NCBI RefSeq assembly: GCF_000208745.1
Contig: NC_030854.1
Coordinates: forward strand, 34,330,943 to 34,394,942
DNA from: Theobroma cacao
Taxonomy: Eukaryota; Streptophyta; Magnoliopsida; Malvales; Malvaceae
Direction of reading: 5' to 3'
DNA: 64,000 bases
The notes beneath the pieces were generated by a model that saw only the letters and a program-made list of their open reading frames with translations, ran no database searches and was not told the DNA's origin. The translations under genes were made by a program, and so were the position numbers. This document shows, piece by piece, positions 11,901-23,978 of the stretch; position 1 is the stretch's first letter; the number at the start of each line of letters is the position of its first letter.

Positions 11901-14260
11901 CACTTGAGAGATCATAAGATAGAGATTTATTTGATCACTTGTCCATTATGATAGTACAAAAAAGGAATCAAACACAAACCAGGCCAACTCGTTCCTCCAA
12001 TATGGCGCACTACTCTCTGTGTGCTAGCTGTTCCCTCCACATGCAATATAAATTCATCATCAGCTAACTCTACACCTTTTGGCTTTGCTTGTTTCTGTAA
12101 ATGCTTCATGCGGCTGTAGGACCAACAGTTGAACAGAAAAGGGAGGAAAAGAAACCACTTAGAGTATAGCAAACAAATTTTTTGGTGCTCTACACAAAGT
12201 TCAAAACAAAGAAAGTAAGTTGTGCAAATTTTGGTAGCATTGGAGTTTGTCTATGCCTCATTTTTAACAGAGAGTTGTGATAATTAGTTTGTCCATGCCT
12301 TACTCATAGTGCCGGTTTATTACTGTATATCCATTGATATTTATGCAGGTAACTTAAAATTACAATTACATGGTGGCGACAAATGGACAACCTGCAGTGC
12401 CACCTATGATAATAATTATATAAGCAGTTAATCCTCCAATAGTAAAAGACTGCGGTGCCATATTTGCAGTAGAGTGGACATTATACACTGCCATCAAAGC
12501 TATTAACTTTCCAGTTGTGTGTAGATTAAACTGAGGGGAAGAAAACAGAATTTAGGCATGAAAACAACGGTGAGATGGAAAATAGGTTTAGTTAGAATTT
12601 AGAGACTAGATTCTGCCAATGCCAAATAGCATAACCATCTCAGATGGAATTTAAATTTTCCATACTCATCATTGCTAGCTATATTGGATTGATTTTTCTT
12701 TCAAGTAGAGATTAGATGCATACTCATCAATTTCTTTTAGGAATTTATCATATGCAGGGAAAAAGAGCCGGTTTCCAGTAGGCGCAGTTAGAGTTTCGAA
12801 TGTGAATCTTCCATTAACAATATCAGCAACTAATGGAACTAATGATCCCAACCACACAAAAGCATCTTCTGCAACACTTGGTTCATCATTAACCTACCAA
12901 GAAATTTCACAAATCATCAGCAAAGAAGCAAGAAGAAATGACAGACACACAGTGTCATTGGCAAAATCAATCAATTCTTTCTGAGAATAAAATAAATTGA
13001 TATTGCTTCTGACTAATTAAGGCAATTGAATGATGAGAAAGAAATTTTCTTACAAGGAGTGGCATCAGGTCTGAATAGAAAAGAGGGATATCATCGTGCT
13101 CCAGAGGCACTTCTACTGGTGATTTTATATCTTCTTTCTCCTTGGCAATGCTCTCCTGCCAACTCAACATAATAGTATAAGTACTATGTTGGAGGGAATA
13201 TGATCAACAAATAAATTCTGACAACTTTAGCACAAATGTTATGAGGACAATGAAAACCATAATTTTCATTGAATATTTTCATCAAAAATGCAGTTTTCTG
13301 GTCAAATGTCACTCAGACAAATGATCACAACTCAGAACTTAAACCAATTCCGAACTTCACTACAGAGAGGTTGAATATGCTCACTGTCTGAGACTCTTCA
13401 TCGACAGCATTAGGCTTCTCCCAAGCTAGCATCATGTCATACGTGAACCGGCTGAATGACGCATTACTTATCCTTTCTTCTATATTTTGACACAATTTAA
13501 TGAGAGCTTTTGAGCTGCAAAATTCCACTAATTTCCTCGAATAATCGCCCACTTCAGGCTTCCATCCAGCGTCAAATTCTTCTGCCAAGTTATCCACAGA
13601 AGTACCTAGTTTCCTGGGTAAAATTAAGCATAGCAAAGCATTCTAGGTATGCTATGGTTGGGTATTATTCCAATACAATTCAATTTGGATAAAAATAAAT
13701 AAATAAATAAACTAGTACAACTACAATATATATAATCGATAGAAATTATTTCAAAAATATCTCATGTTCTGTAATGATCATCTATCTATACTCAATATAA
13801 ATAATGAGCCTAACTGTAACTCTCAGAAAACCTCAAGTATGATGTTCTTTTTCTTTATTACATGAGAATTTGCTAATACATTAATATATTGTAATGTTTT
13901 AAATATATCAAACCTTAACCAGATTAGAGTCTTAATTTCATGTTGTTTTTATTATGAAATACTATTATATGTTTTATTTTTTTTCTTCAATTTCACTGTT
14001 TTCCATTGATTTTTAATACCCAAGAGACCTTATTCACATTATTATATTTGAAACTCAAGACAGAGTAACTCCCTCACCCCAATAAAGAGGTCTAATTATC
14101 AAAAGATTAAATACTGAAACAATGAAAACTCACTAAGGAAACTATAAAGAGAGAGAGAGAGAGAGAGACAGAGAGATCGATCAGATATGTAAGTATATTA
14201 CTCTGCACTTCTTTGGAGAACATGGTTGGCAATGGAGGAAAGATGCTTCAGCTGCACCAT
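8997..14260 (-). CDS. DUF639 family protein, 675 aa, ten coding exons
   Basis: A plant protein of unknown biochemical function carrying the DUF639 region. Exons on the minus strand: 14260-14202, 13613-13385, 13155-13054, 12893-12724, 12113-11980, 11856-11679, 11269-10705, 10408-10296, 10177-9928, 9224-8997. All junctions are GT-AG and keep frame, giving 2028 nt. The start MVQLKHLSS is the first ATG of the model. A GRLTLTNYALYFE block (about residues 232-244) is the hallmark I recognise from Arabidopsis DUF639 proteins such as At1g48840, which are near 690 aa. Hydrophobic stretches near residues 505-520 and 605-625 suggest one or two C-terminal membrane segments. It is divergent from the BTB-pentapeptide gene. 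I give no function. Confidence 0.88.
14149..14176. repeat. GA microsatellite in DUF639 intron 1
   Basis: Ten GA units, one CA, then three more GA units, about 25 bp beyond the end of the first DUF639 coding exon, so CT-rich in the transcript. Confidence 0.85.
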
Positions 14261-14776
14261 CTTCAACGTCCTGTACCTCTCTCGCTATGCTGCTTGCTGG
14301 GCCTATGGCTTTTGAATCTTTGATTTTTGATATATGAAAGGAGAAGGCAAAAGTAGAGAGGGGTGGGTTGTTTTTTGTTTGTTAACTTCCTAGGCTGCCA
14401 CGTTAGGGTGGCCATGCAACCACCTGGTGCTTCCTCCATCTTCATGCACACCTCACGTTTTACCCTTTTTTTCAGGATTTTATTGTAATTTAGAGCCTAA
14501 TCCCTCCTTCTACAAATGACAGGCACTATGTAAACCCAATTGTCGCAATCTGCTATGGGCCGAGGTAGGCCCTTTCTGACTTGATAAGTTATACAGGGCC
14601 AAGCACTCCCAGCACACCCATTTTCAGAGAGCTCAGCCTAGAAACAGTCTTTGCTCCTTGTGACAGTCACAACTGTATAATTTCCAAAAACGTGTTAGAG
14701 CAAAGTCTTTTCAATTCACAATTTTCACTTCACCTCCCCTCCCCCATATTCTCCTTTGCCTCTTCAGCTTCTCTCC
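14261..14776. promoter_or_regulatory. Shared promoter region between the divergent DUF639 and FIP2-like genes
   Basis: Only about 516 bp separate the two start codons. The interval holds TGGGCC at 14556-14561 and AGGCCC at 14567-14572, forming the inverted pair GGGCC-N6-GGCCC. TGGGCC is the core of the plant site II element (TGGGCY), found in promoters of growth-related and housekeeping genes. No clear TATA box is seen on either side. CT-rich stretches before 14777 are consistent with a plant 5'UTR. Confidence 0.5.
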
Positions 14777-17700
14777 ATGATGAAAGATTCCGATTTGTCT
14801 TCCCTTATTCGACTCAACATTGGTAAAATTCTCTACAATTCCTATAATGTTTATATTTCAACCTCTACTTTATGTGGTCTTTTTCATATAAAAATTCCGC
14901 ATCAGTTACTTATTTTGGCAAGAAGTTAGAATTTTTGATTGGTTCATTAATAAACAAGAAAAACCCATTTTTATTTTAGCTTTTTTTAACTGGGACTAAT
15001 GGCTTAAACCCTTTGGATTGGATTAATGATCTGCATTGGGTAGTTGACTAACTCTGTTTTCCGTTTGGTTGCTGAGATAACTTAGGAATTTGATTTACAC
15101 TTCAACTTTATGCATTTGCTTTTCTGGGTGCCACTTTTTTTTCTTTCTAAGTTTTATCTTTTTGTTAGTTTTCTCATTGTCGGATTTGGTTACATTAAAA
15201 GTTAATGCCTTCAACTGAACAAAAATCTGTGGGCAGGAGGGAAGAAATTTTGTACGACTATTGATACATTGACCTGCCGTGAGCCTGAGTCCATGCTGGC
15301 AGCTATGTTTAGTGGTCGCCATACGTTGTGTCAGGACTCTGAGAAGGTATATATACTTTTCTTTGCCTTGGTTGCCACACTGTCATTTGTTAATATGTAG
15401 ACTTGTTAGGTTTTATATTCTGAATTTTTCCTGTGAGTGAATAGTAAATGTGGTCTCAGCAAAGAAATTTAGTGTTTTCTTTTCGTTAAGTGGTGGAATA
15501 TTTTTCCTCCTATCCTATAAGAATGTGAGTAGATGTCACCTGAATCATGACTGATTTTCTTAATTTGATTCATTTATATATATATTCCTATTATGGGGAG
15601 TGAATGATGCAATCCATTTCTTGGAGTGATGCAGTCATTGTACTTTTCAAATAAATATTTTTGTTTATGGGAAGGATCTTTGCTTAGAGTGATTTTGGAT
15701 GGGAGGTTTGGTTGAATGTTCAATTTATCACACATGATAAATTGTAGATAAAGATTGTAGAAGCATATTGGTTTAAAATGTTTAAGAACCACTGAAATGA
15801 TATCTTTTTCTTATTCGCAAGGAAATAGGTTCACATCAAATATTAGAAATTGTCTTCATATTGGTCCATACCATTGAAGAGTGTATTATATGAGCATATG
15901 TATGAAACTTCAATGCATGAGTATTTTTTTTTATCAGTTATGTCTTGCTATCATTTTCTCTTTCCAAAAGAGACGATGACCACAAATTTTGAAGGTGTTT
16001 TTATAAATTTTCTTGAGCTACATCTTAGATATCATTTCAGGCATCAGTGCACTTCTAGTTCTTTATAACTTACAGATGGTAGCATGCCAAATTTGGTACT
16101 TGAAAGTTATGTGTTTTCACTGGGTAATGAAAAACAGTTTCCATTTCCCCCATAAAATTATCATTCACACAAAATAACAGAAGGGGAAAGGGAGGAGAAT
16201 GGAAATAAGTTATATGTACTTTTGATATAGTTCGTATTGGAGTTCTGCAAGAGAAGAAACTTTGTTTGAGTACAGATATTGAATCATATTCCTTGATCAT
16301 ATTGAATTCTTTCAGGGATATGTCTTTGTTGATAGGGATGGAAAGCATTTTCGGCATATTCTAAACTGGTTAAGGGATGGTGTTGTTCCCACATTGACAG
16401 ATTCTGGATATTCAGAGCTCATAAGGGAGGCAGAATATTACCAGCTACTTGTAAGCCATAGCTTCTTATAATATCTACTTTCACTCACTTCTAATTGCTA
16501 TTTCATTACTTTTTTCTGCCAAGTTCATGTCACTTAAAGACATGTCCTTGCATTGTTAAATTACATGGTCAAGGCTTAAGGTGCATTGAGATTGTATGAT
16601 GCGTGGTACTGCCTTTATGCATTAGCTCTAGTGGTAGAGGGTGGTTTTGGGATGTGGATTGTCCTATAAATAGGATTCAATACTGCTAATTAAAAATATT
16701 CAATTTTTTAATACTCCAGTTGATATTTTATCAGTTTATGGATCGAAACTCAAGGACATATTTCGTGCCGCAGCCCAGGTGTCTTGTTGACAACATTAAC
16801 TTAAAATTCAGGAAAAAAAAGTGTAGGAAGGGATTTTGTTGTTGTCCCTATCTACTTTGCTATTAAGGCTTAATGGAATGGGGTTGAGCCATATTTGGTT
16901 CTCTGTAGCACATGCATTCTGCATAATTTTTTTTCCTTTTGTTTTAAAAGCCTTTAATTAAGCTATGATATTTAATTTATATGAGAGAAAGTGCTGTTTT
17001 GTTTGTCAAAAAAAAGATAGATGGCATAGCTTACAATCTATGATGTGAAACCAAATCCTGTGCTGCTGTTTTTAAGTTTTGAAGCCTTGTTTAAATGATA
17101 CTCCAGGTATGCTTGAGTGCTTTAAGCAGGAAGCACAATTTCTTAGAAATGATGCACAAGTCCATTAATGAGTATAATGCCATTGTGTGTTATAAATCTA
17201 TGTTCTTTTTCTTTTTAAAATTATTTATTTCTTCTCCAGAACATTTTTCAGAAGTTGAATCACACATAATGATGTACTGTACTTATCTATTTTTGCATGA
17301 TTTATATATCTTGGTTTTCAGCGATAACCCCATGAAACATTACTCATCATGTTTCTCACTCTTTTAGTTTGGGTCGTTGACCCCTTGTTGACTTTTGTTC
17401 AATAAGATATGAATTTTCATGCTTATAATTTCAGGGACTAATAGAAGGAATCAGTTCTGTTTTAAATAAGAGGAAGGAAGATGATGACTTGGGTGCTGAA
17501 TTGACACGTACTGATATCATCAAGTGCATACAGTCTGAAAGAGTTAGATTTCGGGGAGTTAACCTTTCGGGCCTTGATCTCTCTAAATTGGTAATGATTT
17601 CTGATCCCATATTCTTGACAGAATCTTGTGTTAACACTTTTGGTTTTCTGCCAAGTAGAGTCTTGTTTCACAGAAAATGAGACTTTGTCCATGTGATCTT

Positions 17701-19789
17701 CTACTTACACGTGTCTGTGGTCTGTGGAGAAGAAAATTGTTTGCAATCAATACTTGCAACTACAAGTTTTCTCCTTTTCTCTGATTAGTGATGACTGACA
17801 TTTGTTACATTTTCTTGGGAATCATGGTAGAAGGGTTTTTGTTTCTCTTAATCTGAATGTTGGATGTCTATCTTTAATGTCATATGACTTTTTGTAGTTC
17901 AATTTCAGTCTTAGAAGCAGATATATTATTGCAATCTCCAATGTATTATCCTTTTCTATTTCTTCAATTGTGCAGGATCTTTCATTTGTGGATTTCAGCT
18001 TTGCCTGTCTTAAAAGTGTTTTCTTCTCACGTGCAAATCTTCAGTGTGCAAAATTTCGGGTAGGTCTAATTTTTTTTCATGAAGTATGTCATTGACTGTA
18101 TATGCCTTAATTAGGTTTAGTTTATACTCGCTTAACATTCAAACTTAACCACGTGATGTGAGAATGGTTGTACATGGTTCCTTGGTGTCTTTGGTACTTT
18201 TTGGTTGTTACCTGGTGGATGGATCATTTTTAACCTCTCTATCATCATCGCAGGATGTAGATGCTGAGGGTTCTATTTTTCACAATGCAACTTTGCGTGA
18301 GTAAGATGCATACCCTTACTTTTCCTTTCTGGACCATTTTTTTTTCTTGTGAACTGTAATCTTAATTGTTTTATTTTTGCCTAGGAAAGGTGTGAATTTA
18401 CTGGGGCAAATCTTCGTGGGGCTTTACTAGCTGGTGCTAATCTTCAGAGTGCAAATCTTCAAGGCAAAATTTTACCATCTTTCTACAGTTAGTTGATTTC
18501 TTGTAAATGCTACTATGTACAGCTATTGTTTGAAATATTAACAGATCTTTATCTTCATCAATTTCAATGTTGCAGATGCCTGTTTGATAGATTGTAGCTT
18601 CTGTGGGGCAGATCTTCGTTCTGCACACTTACAGGTGATCATTAAATTGAATATAATGTGCATATACAAGGAAGAAAGTACAAGCCCTTAGCTTACAATG
18701 AAATTATTAGTAATATATTTGGATTCATTCTTGTTTGAGCTATAATGATCCTCTGGATTGAATGATTAAATAAAAAATATATGCTATACTAAAAAAAGAA
18801 AACATTAATTCTTCATAAGGATGAACTAAGGATAAGCCCATCATTTAGCATACAAGGTAACGGTTTGTAGTTGGGTGTTAAATTGCTAATGATGTTAGGT
18901 AACATGTTTGATCAGTGTGAATGATGGCGATGATACATATTGCATAGGAGTTCATGGTTTGAGTGAAACTATTGACATATGTAAACATCAAAGAAGAGAA
19001 TAATTCCTTTATTTGTTGGTATTTTCTATTTTGCTCATTGTTGCACGTTTCTTGACTAGTTGGGGTTTTCTGCGGGGGCCTTTTGTGATATTGTAACTAT
19101 TAATATGGTTTATCTCTGGATTTTTAGACTGCTGATCTCACGAATGCCAACTTAGAGGGAGCTAATCTTGAAGGAGCCAATTTGAAGGTAGACAGATGCT
19201 TAAGGATGGTGTTTCCATATCAATTGCTTTGGTACATATATTATTTTTATTTGAGCTATAGGAAGGTATCAATTAGGCAACCCAACAGAAAATGCTGGTG
19301 GCTATTTAATGCATGTATTTATAATAGCTTAATCTGATGCGTTGATCAACTTATCCTGATAACTTGAGCAAGCTTAATAATTTATAAAAGGGAACTTGAA
19401 CGGTTGTGGCCTGACATTTTTTTAGTTTCCTTTCCGGCTCCTTTTGTGTTGATAATTAGTTTGTTGTAATTACATGTTTTTCAGGGTGCAAAATTAAATA
19501 ATGCCAATCTGAAGGGTGCAAACCTCCAACGAGCTTATTTACGACATGTTAATCTTCGAGATACAGTAAGTAAATCAGTTTTACAATTTGCAAATTTGTT
19601 TGGATAGTAAGTTAGTGGTTCATCTAAAATTTTTGGACTGCACCTGTTGATGTGGGTCAAAGTAAAAGGATTTTCACATTTGTTCTTCCAAATATCTTAC
19701 TGGAATCCATCATGTGATTTTTGTTTCTTAATCAGCATTTGGAAGGTGCTAAGCTTGATGGTGCTAACTTGCTTGGAGCAATCAGGTGA
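14777..19789 (+). CDS. FIP2: BTB/T1-domain pentapeptide-repeat protein, FIP2-like (At5g55000 type), 301 aa
   Basis: Orthologue-like to Arabidopsis FIP2, a BTB/POZ protein known to bind formin AFH1; BTB proteins often act as CUL3 adaptors. Exons: 14777-14822, 15237-15346, 16316-16450, 17435-17590, 17976-18059, 18254-18300, 18390-18463, 18576-18634, 19128-19187, 19485-19565, 19736-19789, totalling 906 nt in frame. Residues about 10-105 are the potassium-channel-tetramerisation-type BTB ([35 protein letters not shown]). Residues about 150-300 are A(D/N)LxxANL pentapeptide repeats, predicted to form a quadrilateral beta-helix. The length fits the 298-aa Arabidopsis protein. Of two ATGs in tandem (14777, 14780) I use the first. 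The intron after exon 7 begins with GC. The stop is followed at once by a long microsatellite. Confidence 0.93.
18464..18575 (+). other. GC-AG intron in the FIP2-like gene
   Basis: The exon ends CTTCAAG and the intron starts GCAAAA and ends TTGCAG. Only this junction joins LQSANLQ to [14 protein letters not shown], matching the family. AAG|GC is the usual context for the minor GC-AG class spliced by the U2 machinery. No usable in-frame GT donor lies nearby. Confidence 0.85.
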
Positions 19790-19804
19790 TGATGTAGAAA
19801 GCTT

Positions 19805-19844
19805 GTATATATACATATATATATATATACACATATATATATAC

Positions 19845-19877
<33 letters not shown>

Positions 19878-19998
19878 CACATATATATATACATATATAT
19901 ATATATATACATATATACATATGTATATATGTATACATATGTACATATGTACATATGTACATATGTATACATATGTACATATGTATACATATGTATAT
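19805..19998. repeat. Compound TA/CA/ACATATGT microsatellite in the FIP2-like 3'UTR
   Basis: About 190 bp of TATA runs with interspersed CA steps, then repeated ACATATGT units. The last part is self-complementary. It begins about 15 nt after the TGA. The open frames it creates on both strands (Tyr/Ile and Met/Tyr runs) are artefacts. Confidence 0.95.
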
Positions 19999-20471
19999 TG
20001 ACAGATATGAATTTACAATGGATGTAGGCAATAGGGGCAGCTGCCTCCTTGGAAATCCTATTACTTTTTAGTAATATTATGTAATTACTGCAAGTTCCAG
20101 AGAAGTTTTAACTTTGTTTGTGCCCATTGAAATCTAATTAAAATCCTCTCACCTGTAAATTTTATGAGTATTAAATATCACATAATCAGTAAACTTTAAG
20201 AAATTTTGCTTTTCTATGCATGTAACTCAGGGAAGGGATATGAGAAGTGATATGAGACGATAAGCCTTGAAGCTTTTTTAGTTTTCTATATGGTGATCTT
20301 AAAACATGAAGAGTGAAAAATGTTAAGCCAATGAATGTTAAAAAAAATACTCCAAATAAGGTAAAAAAAGCATGTTTCATGGAGATGGGAATAGGGTTGA
20401 AAATATCCATCCCATGGCCATATTCAGTGTGCTGACAGGTTTTCTACCTCTTAAGAAGTGTGAGGTACATA

Positions 20472-20631
20472 TTGGAAGGACCATGCTCAAGGAAAATCAA
20501 AGTCAAATCCAATGAAATACAAACAAGTTTCATGAACTCGATAAATGGTATCATGAGATTTTTATGACTTTTGGATGCAATAAAGATGTGGCTGATAATG
20601 GAAGGGTTGATTATCTCATGCCACAACCTCT
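20472..20631 (+). repeat. Direct duplication, copy 1
   Basis: Starts ttggaaggaccatgctcaa, continues through a block containing atgagatttttatgactttt and aataaagatgtggctga, and ends at ccacaacctc. The same order of blocks recurs at 21552-21690 with substitutions and small indels. Confidence 0.75.
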
Positions 20632-20951
20632 TGGATTTATGATGGTATTCGGTGTCTTATAATGTGATGTTATCACTGAAGGGATAATATTGTAATGTTT
20701 AAAATATATGAGAAAATATCAATTATAATATTAAAAAGATAATATTATTGTGTTCGGTTTGAAAGTATTAATGTTGAAAATATGATATTAATTTTTAAAA
20801 TTATTTTATGTATGAAAGTTTCTTATCACCAACATTAAGTAGTTATAAGATATATTTAATTTTTAAAGTTTTCATTTCATTATTAATATCATCACTTACT
20901 TTTTATTTATTTTATAAAATAAATAAATAAATATAATGTTTGAAAAAGTCA

Positions 20952-21355
20952 TTAAACTATTTAAAAAATTTTAAATTATTTTTTATTATTTTATTAAGTT
21001 CAATCAAATCATTATATTTTTATTTTCGATCAAATGAACTCTTATAATTAAGAGTTGTTTTAATCAACATATCTTTTATTATTTTATTTTACATGGTATT
21101 AACATGACGTTAATGTAAAATGTGAAAAATATTATATAGTCATGTTATATTAACATGTTATGTCATTATTTATTATTTATTATGATATGTTAATATGTCA
21201 CATCAATATTATACGATATAAAATAGTAAATGATATTTTGATTAAATTAATTATTAATTATAAAGTTTATTAATTTAAAATAAAAATATAAAAATATAAT
21301 AAAATGTAATAAAATAATAATAATTTATTTAAATTTTTTACAATAATTTAAAAGC
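20952..21355. mobile_element. MITE-like AT-rich inverted-repeat element
   Basis: The left flank (about 20952-21080: tatttaaaaaattttaaatt, later atatttttattttcgatcaa) is imperfectly complementary to the right flank (about 21230-21355). The centre repeats aacatgttatgt-like short palindromes. There is no coding sequence. The boundaries are uncertain because the DNA is so AT-rich. It lies between the two copies of the direct duplication. Confidence 0.45.
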
Positions 21356-21551
21356 TTATCACTCACATAGAAAAAAATGTTGTAACTCCTCTCGTGCCGC
21401 ACGTCCTCAAACCGGGTTATATATGAAAACATTTAACTTACTATTCAATAAACTTCTCTTTATAAAATTATAAAATCATCGTGGTTTTCCATTCATGCGA
21501 AATTGGAGGTTGAATCATGGAAAATATCCATGACAGATTTCCTCTTTCCTG

Positions 21552-21690
21552 TTGGAAGGACCATGCCCAATGAACAAATGAATACAAACATTTTCCATTA
21601 ACATAATAAACGGTTTCATGAGATATTTATGACATTTGGATTCAGCAATAAAGATGTGGGTGAGAATGGAAGCAGGCCACAACCTCCTAG
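21552..21690 (+). repeat. Direct duplication, copy 2
   Basis: Starts ttggaaggaccatgcccaa and carries tcatgagatatttatgacat, aataaagatgtgggtgagaa and ccacaacctcct in the order seen in copy 1 (20472-20631). Confidence 0.75.
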
Positions 21691-21699
21691 TTTCAAGTG

Positions 21700-23040
21700 G
21701 TATTTGGTCAAGGATCTGTCATTGGATAATCCTCAAACTTTAGGTGACCCTCAAATTATCTGTGAATTCCTCTTCTTTTTTTTTTTGGGTTGCAAATCTA
21801 GATCTAAAACTGGCCGGTGCGCATTTACCCAGACAAAAGAGGATTTGAAATGATAATCTGTTGGTCGGTTGCATTATAACCAGGAAAAGTAAAGATAAGG
21901 GTGGGCTAATTTTAAAGCAGAACTATTATTTCACTTGCGTGATTATATATTTGTTGCTGGGAAAGAGGAAGACTTTGAAACATTTAATGTCATTCCTAAT
22001 TTAACCTTCATTTAGTTGTTACTTTTTTTTCCCTTTGATAAGATATAAATACAAAAAAATATATATATATTTTTACAAAATCATAAGCGTAACTTTGTAA
22101 TATTTAAAGTGATTGCTAGTTGCTCTTCATTTAGTTGTAGCACTAGTCTGTTAACTCAAGAAGATAATACGGTAAAGAAAAAATTCGAGAAGGTATAGTG
22201 GTGAAATACGATGGAGAAAAGAATAAAAAGAGCTGAATAAAAAAAGTATTTGAGAAGAGCTTAGCGAGAGTTTTTAGAGATGAAGAGGGTGATTTTTATA
22301 TACACCAAGTAGAAGTGGTTGTTTTGAAACAATTAGCCAAAAAATATTTATTAGACTATATAGGAAGAGAGGGTTTAGGAAAAATATGTTCATCGTGGGA
22401 AGAATTTGTCTACTATGAAAGAATATGTTTATCAAGGATAGAACAGGTCCATTATGAAATAACACGTTTTTCTCCAACTATGTGCATTGGGTAGTCAGAG
22501 AATGTTTAGATTTAATAACATAGTAGAGTTAAGTTACGTATAACAATATGTTATGTGTTTTTCAAAGGAAAAAAAAAAAGGAATTAGTTATCCGCTTCTC
22601 GAATTTTCATTCAATAATTATTATGTGAATGTATATTGAACTTAGTTATCAGGATCCAAATTTATTACCTAACAACTAGCACAAATTCGATTGGGATAAA
22701 AAAAAAAACTAAAAATAAGCCACTTGGTTCCAAATGCTTTGCAAAGGGGAGACACATGGAAACAAAATGGATCGCCACTAAAATGTTCCCGGCAACAGCA
22801 TAGCATTCCCCCAAAATTCTGTCGGCAAGCAACGATTGACGTCCACTTGTCTTTGCGCAAAGTAAGGGGATGATTTAAAGAAGCGATTCTTTTTTTTATT
22901 TTTTCTTTCTTTTTCGGTGGAAATAAAGTCACAGGTCAGTTAATTAGGTGCGAAATGAAGGGACGCGGAGGGGCCCATCAAGATGATGATTTTATCGACT
23001 TGAAGGTGAAGATTTATCATCAGCTGACCATACAATGCAA
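21700..23040. other. Intergenic DNA upstream of the dehydrin gene
   Basis: AT-rich, with poly-A/T tracts and short chance open frames (for example 22274-22477 and 22669-22932 on the minus strand) without recognisable products. Confidence 0.5.
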
Positions 23041-23051
23041 CGCGTCAGAGC

Positions 23052-23880
23052 CACGTGATTTACTGTCAAAATCTATAGCATTAAAAGCTGTGAAATAGAT
23101 TAGACTCAGATTCGTGCCTTCTCTCAGGCTATGCCACGTGGTCATTCATTTGTGGATAGAAGTTACAAGTTAACGAACCAAAAAAGTTCATCAAAATTCC
23201 AAAGTTCAATGCATACCAAATGTATTAGTAATAATATCACTTACAATTGATGACCGAACATTATTAATAAATCAAATATTATTATGTTATTAATAAATAT
23301 TTATTTTTAAAAAGTTTTTAATTTTATTTTTATATGTTTATGATAACATTAATATATAAAACTATATATGGATAACATATTATAAATAAACATTATTACA
23401 TTTTGAACAAAAGAATGGATTTTATTTATGTTTACGTGATTTATAGATGGAATTATTATATATAAATATAATTAATTGATTCTTAGACCTAATAACTTTT
23501 CATACAAATCTAAATACATTAGTTTAAAATTTTATCTTATCCTCTCCCTTTTGGAACATATGATAAAATTAACACTTTCATAAAGATGAACATACAAATT
23601 AAAAATAGTCCAAAGTTTCTTCAAATAAACTATTGGCTCCTTTATTTCTTCAAGCAGTATTTCCATTTTATGGATTAATCCAAGTATCATCCATTAATTT
23701 ATACTGGACAATTATTTCCATTCCTTAATAAATTTTTGACGGTAAGAGGCAACCCACACACAACACGCCGCGTACACGGGGTATAAGGGTGTTAATGTAA
23801 TTTCTTATTTATAAGGCGGATAACGTTCGATGGCGAACTAAAAAAATCTAATGCTACTCTCTTGCTTAGCTGCCTATAAA
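23052..23880 (+). promoter_or_regulatory. Dehydrin promoter: two G-box/ABRE cores and a TATA box
   Basis: CACGTG occurs at 23052-23057 (within gccacgtgatt) and at 23135-23140 (within gccacgtggtc). TATAAA lies at 23875-23880, about 100 bp before the start codon. ACGTG cores bind ABF/AREB and other bZIP or bHLH factors, and paired copies are usual in ABA- and drought-responsive dehydrin promoters. The cores are about 0.85-0.93 kb upstream of the ATG, which is distal, so their role is inferred. Confidence 0.55.
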
Positions 23881-23978
23881 GAGCAACCAAAACTTCACCA
23901 ATTTGTATACCGTCGCAAAAGAATCAAAAGATATATCAAGATACTAGAGAGGAAAAAAAGGAGAAAGAGCGATCCGAA

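Noticed and set aside
19647..20031. Open frames of 97-126 codons on both strands rich in Tyr/Ile and Met/Tyr
   Set aside because: They are produced by the TA/CA microsatellite and overlap the last FIP2 exon in other frames.
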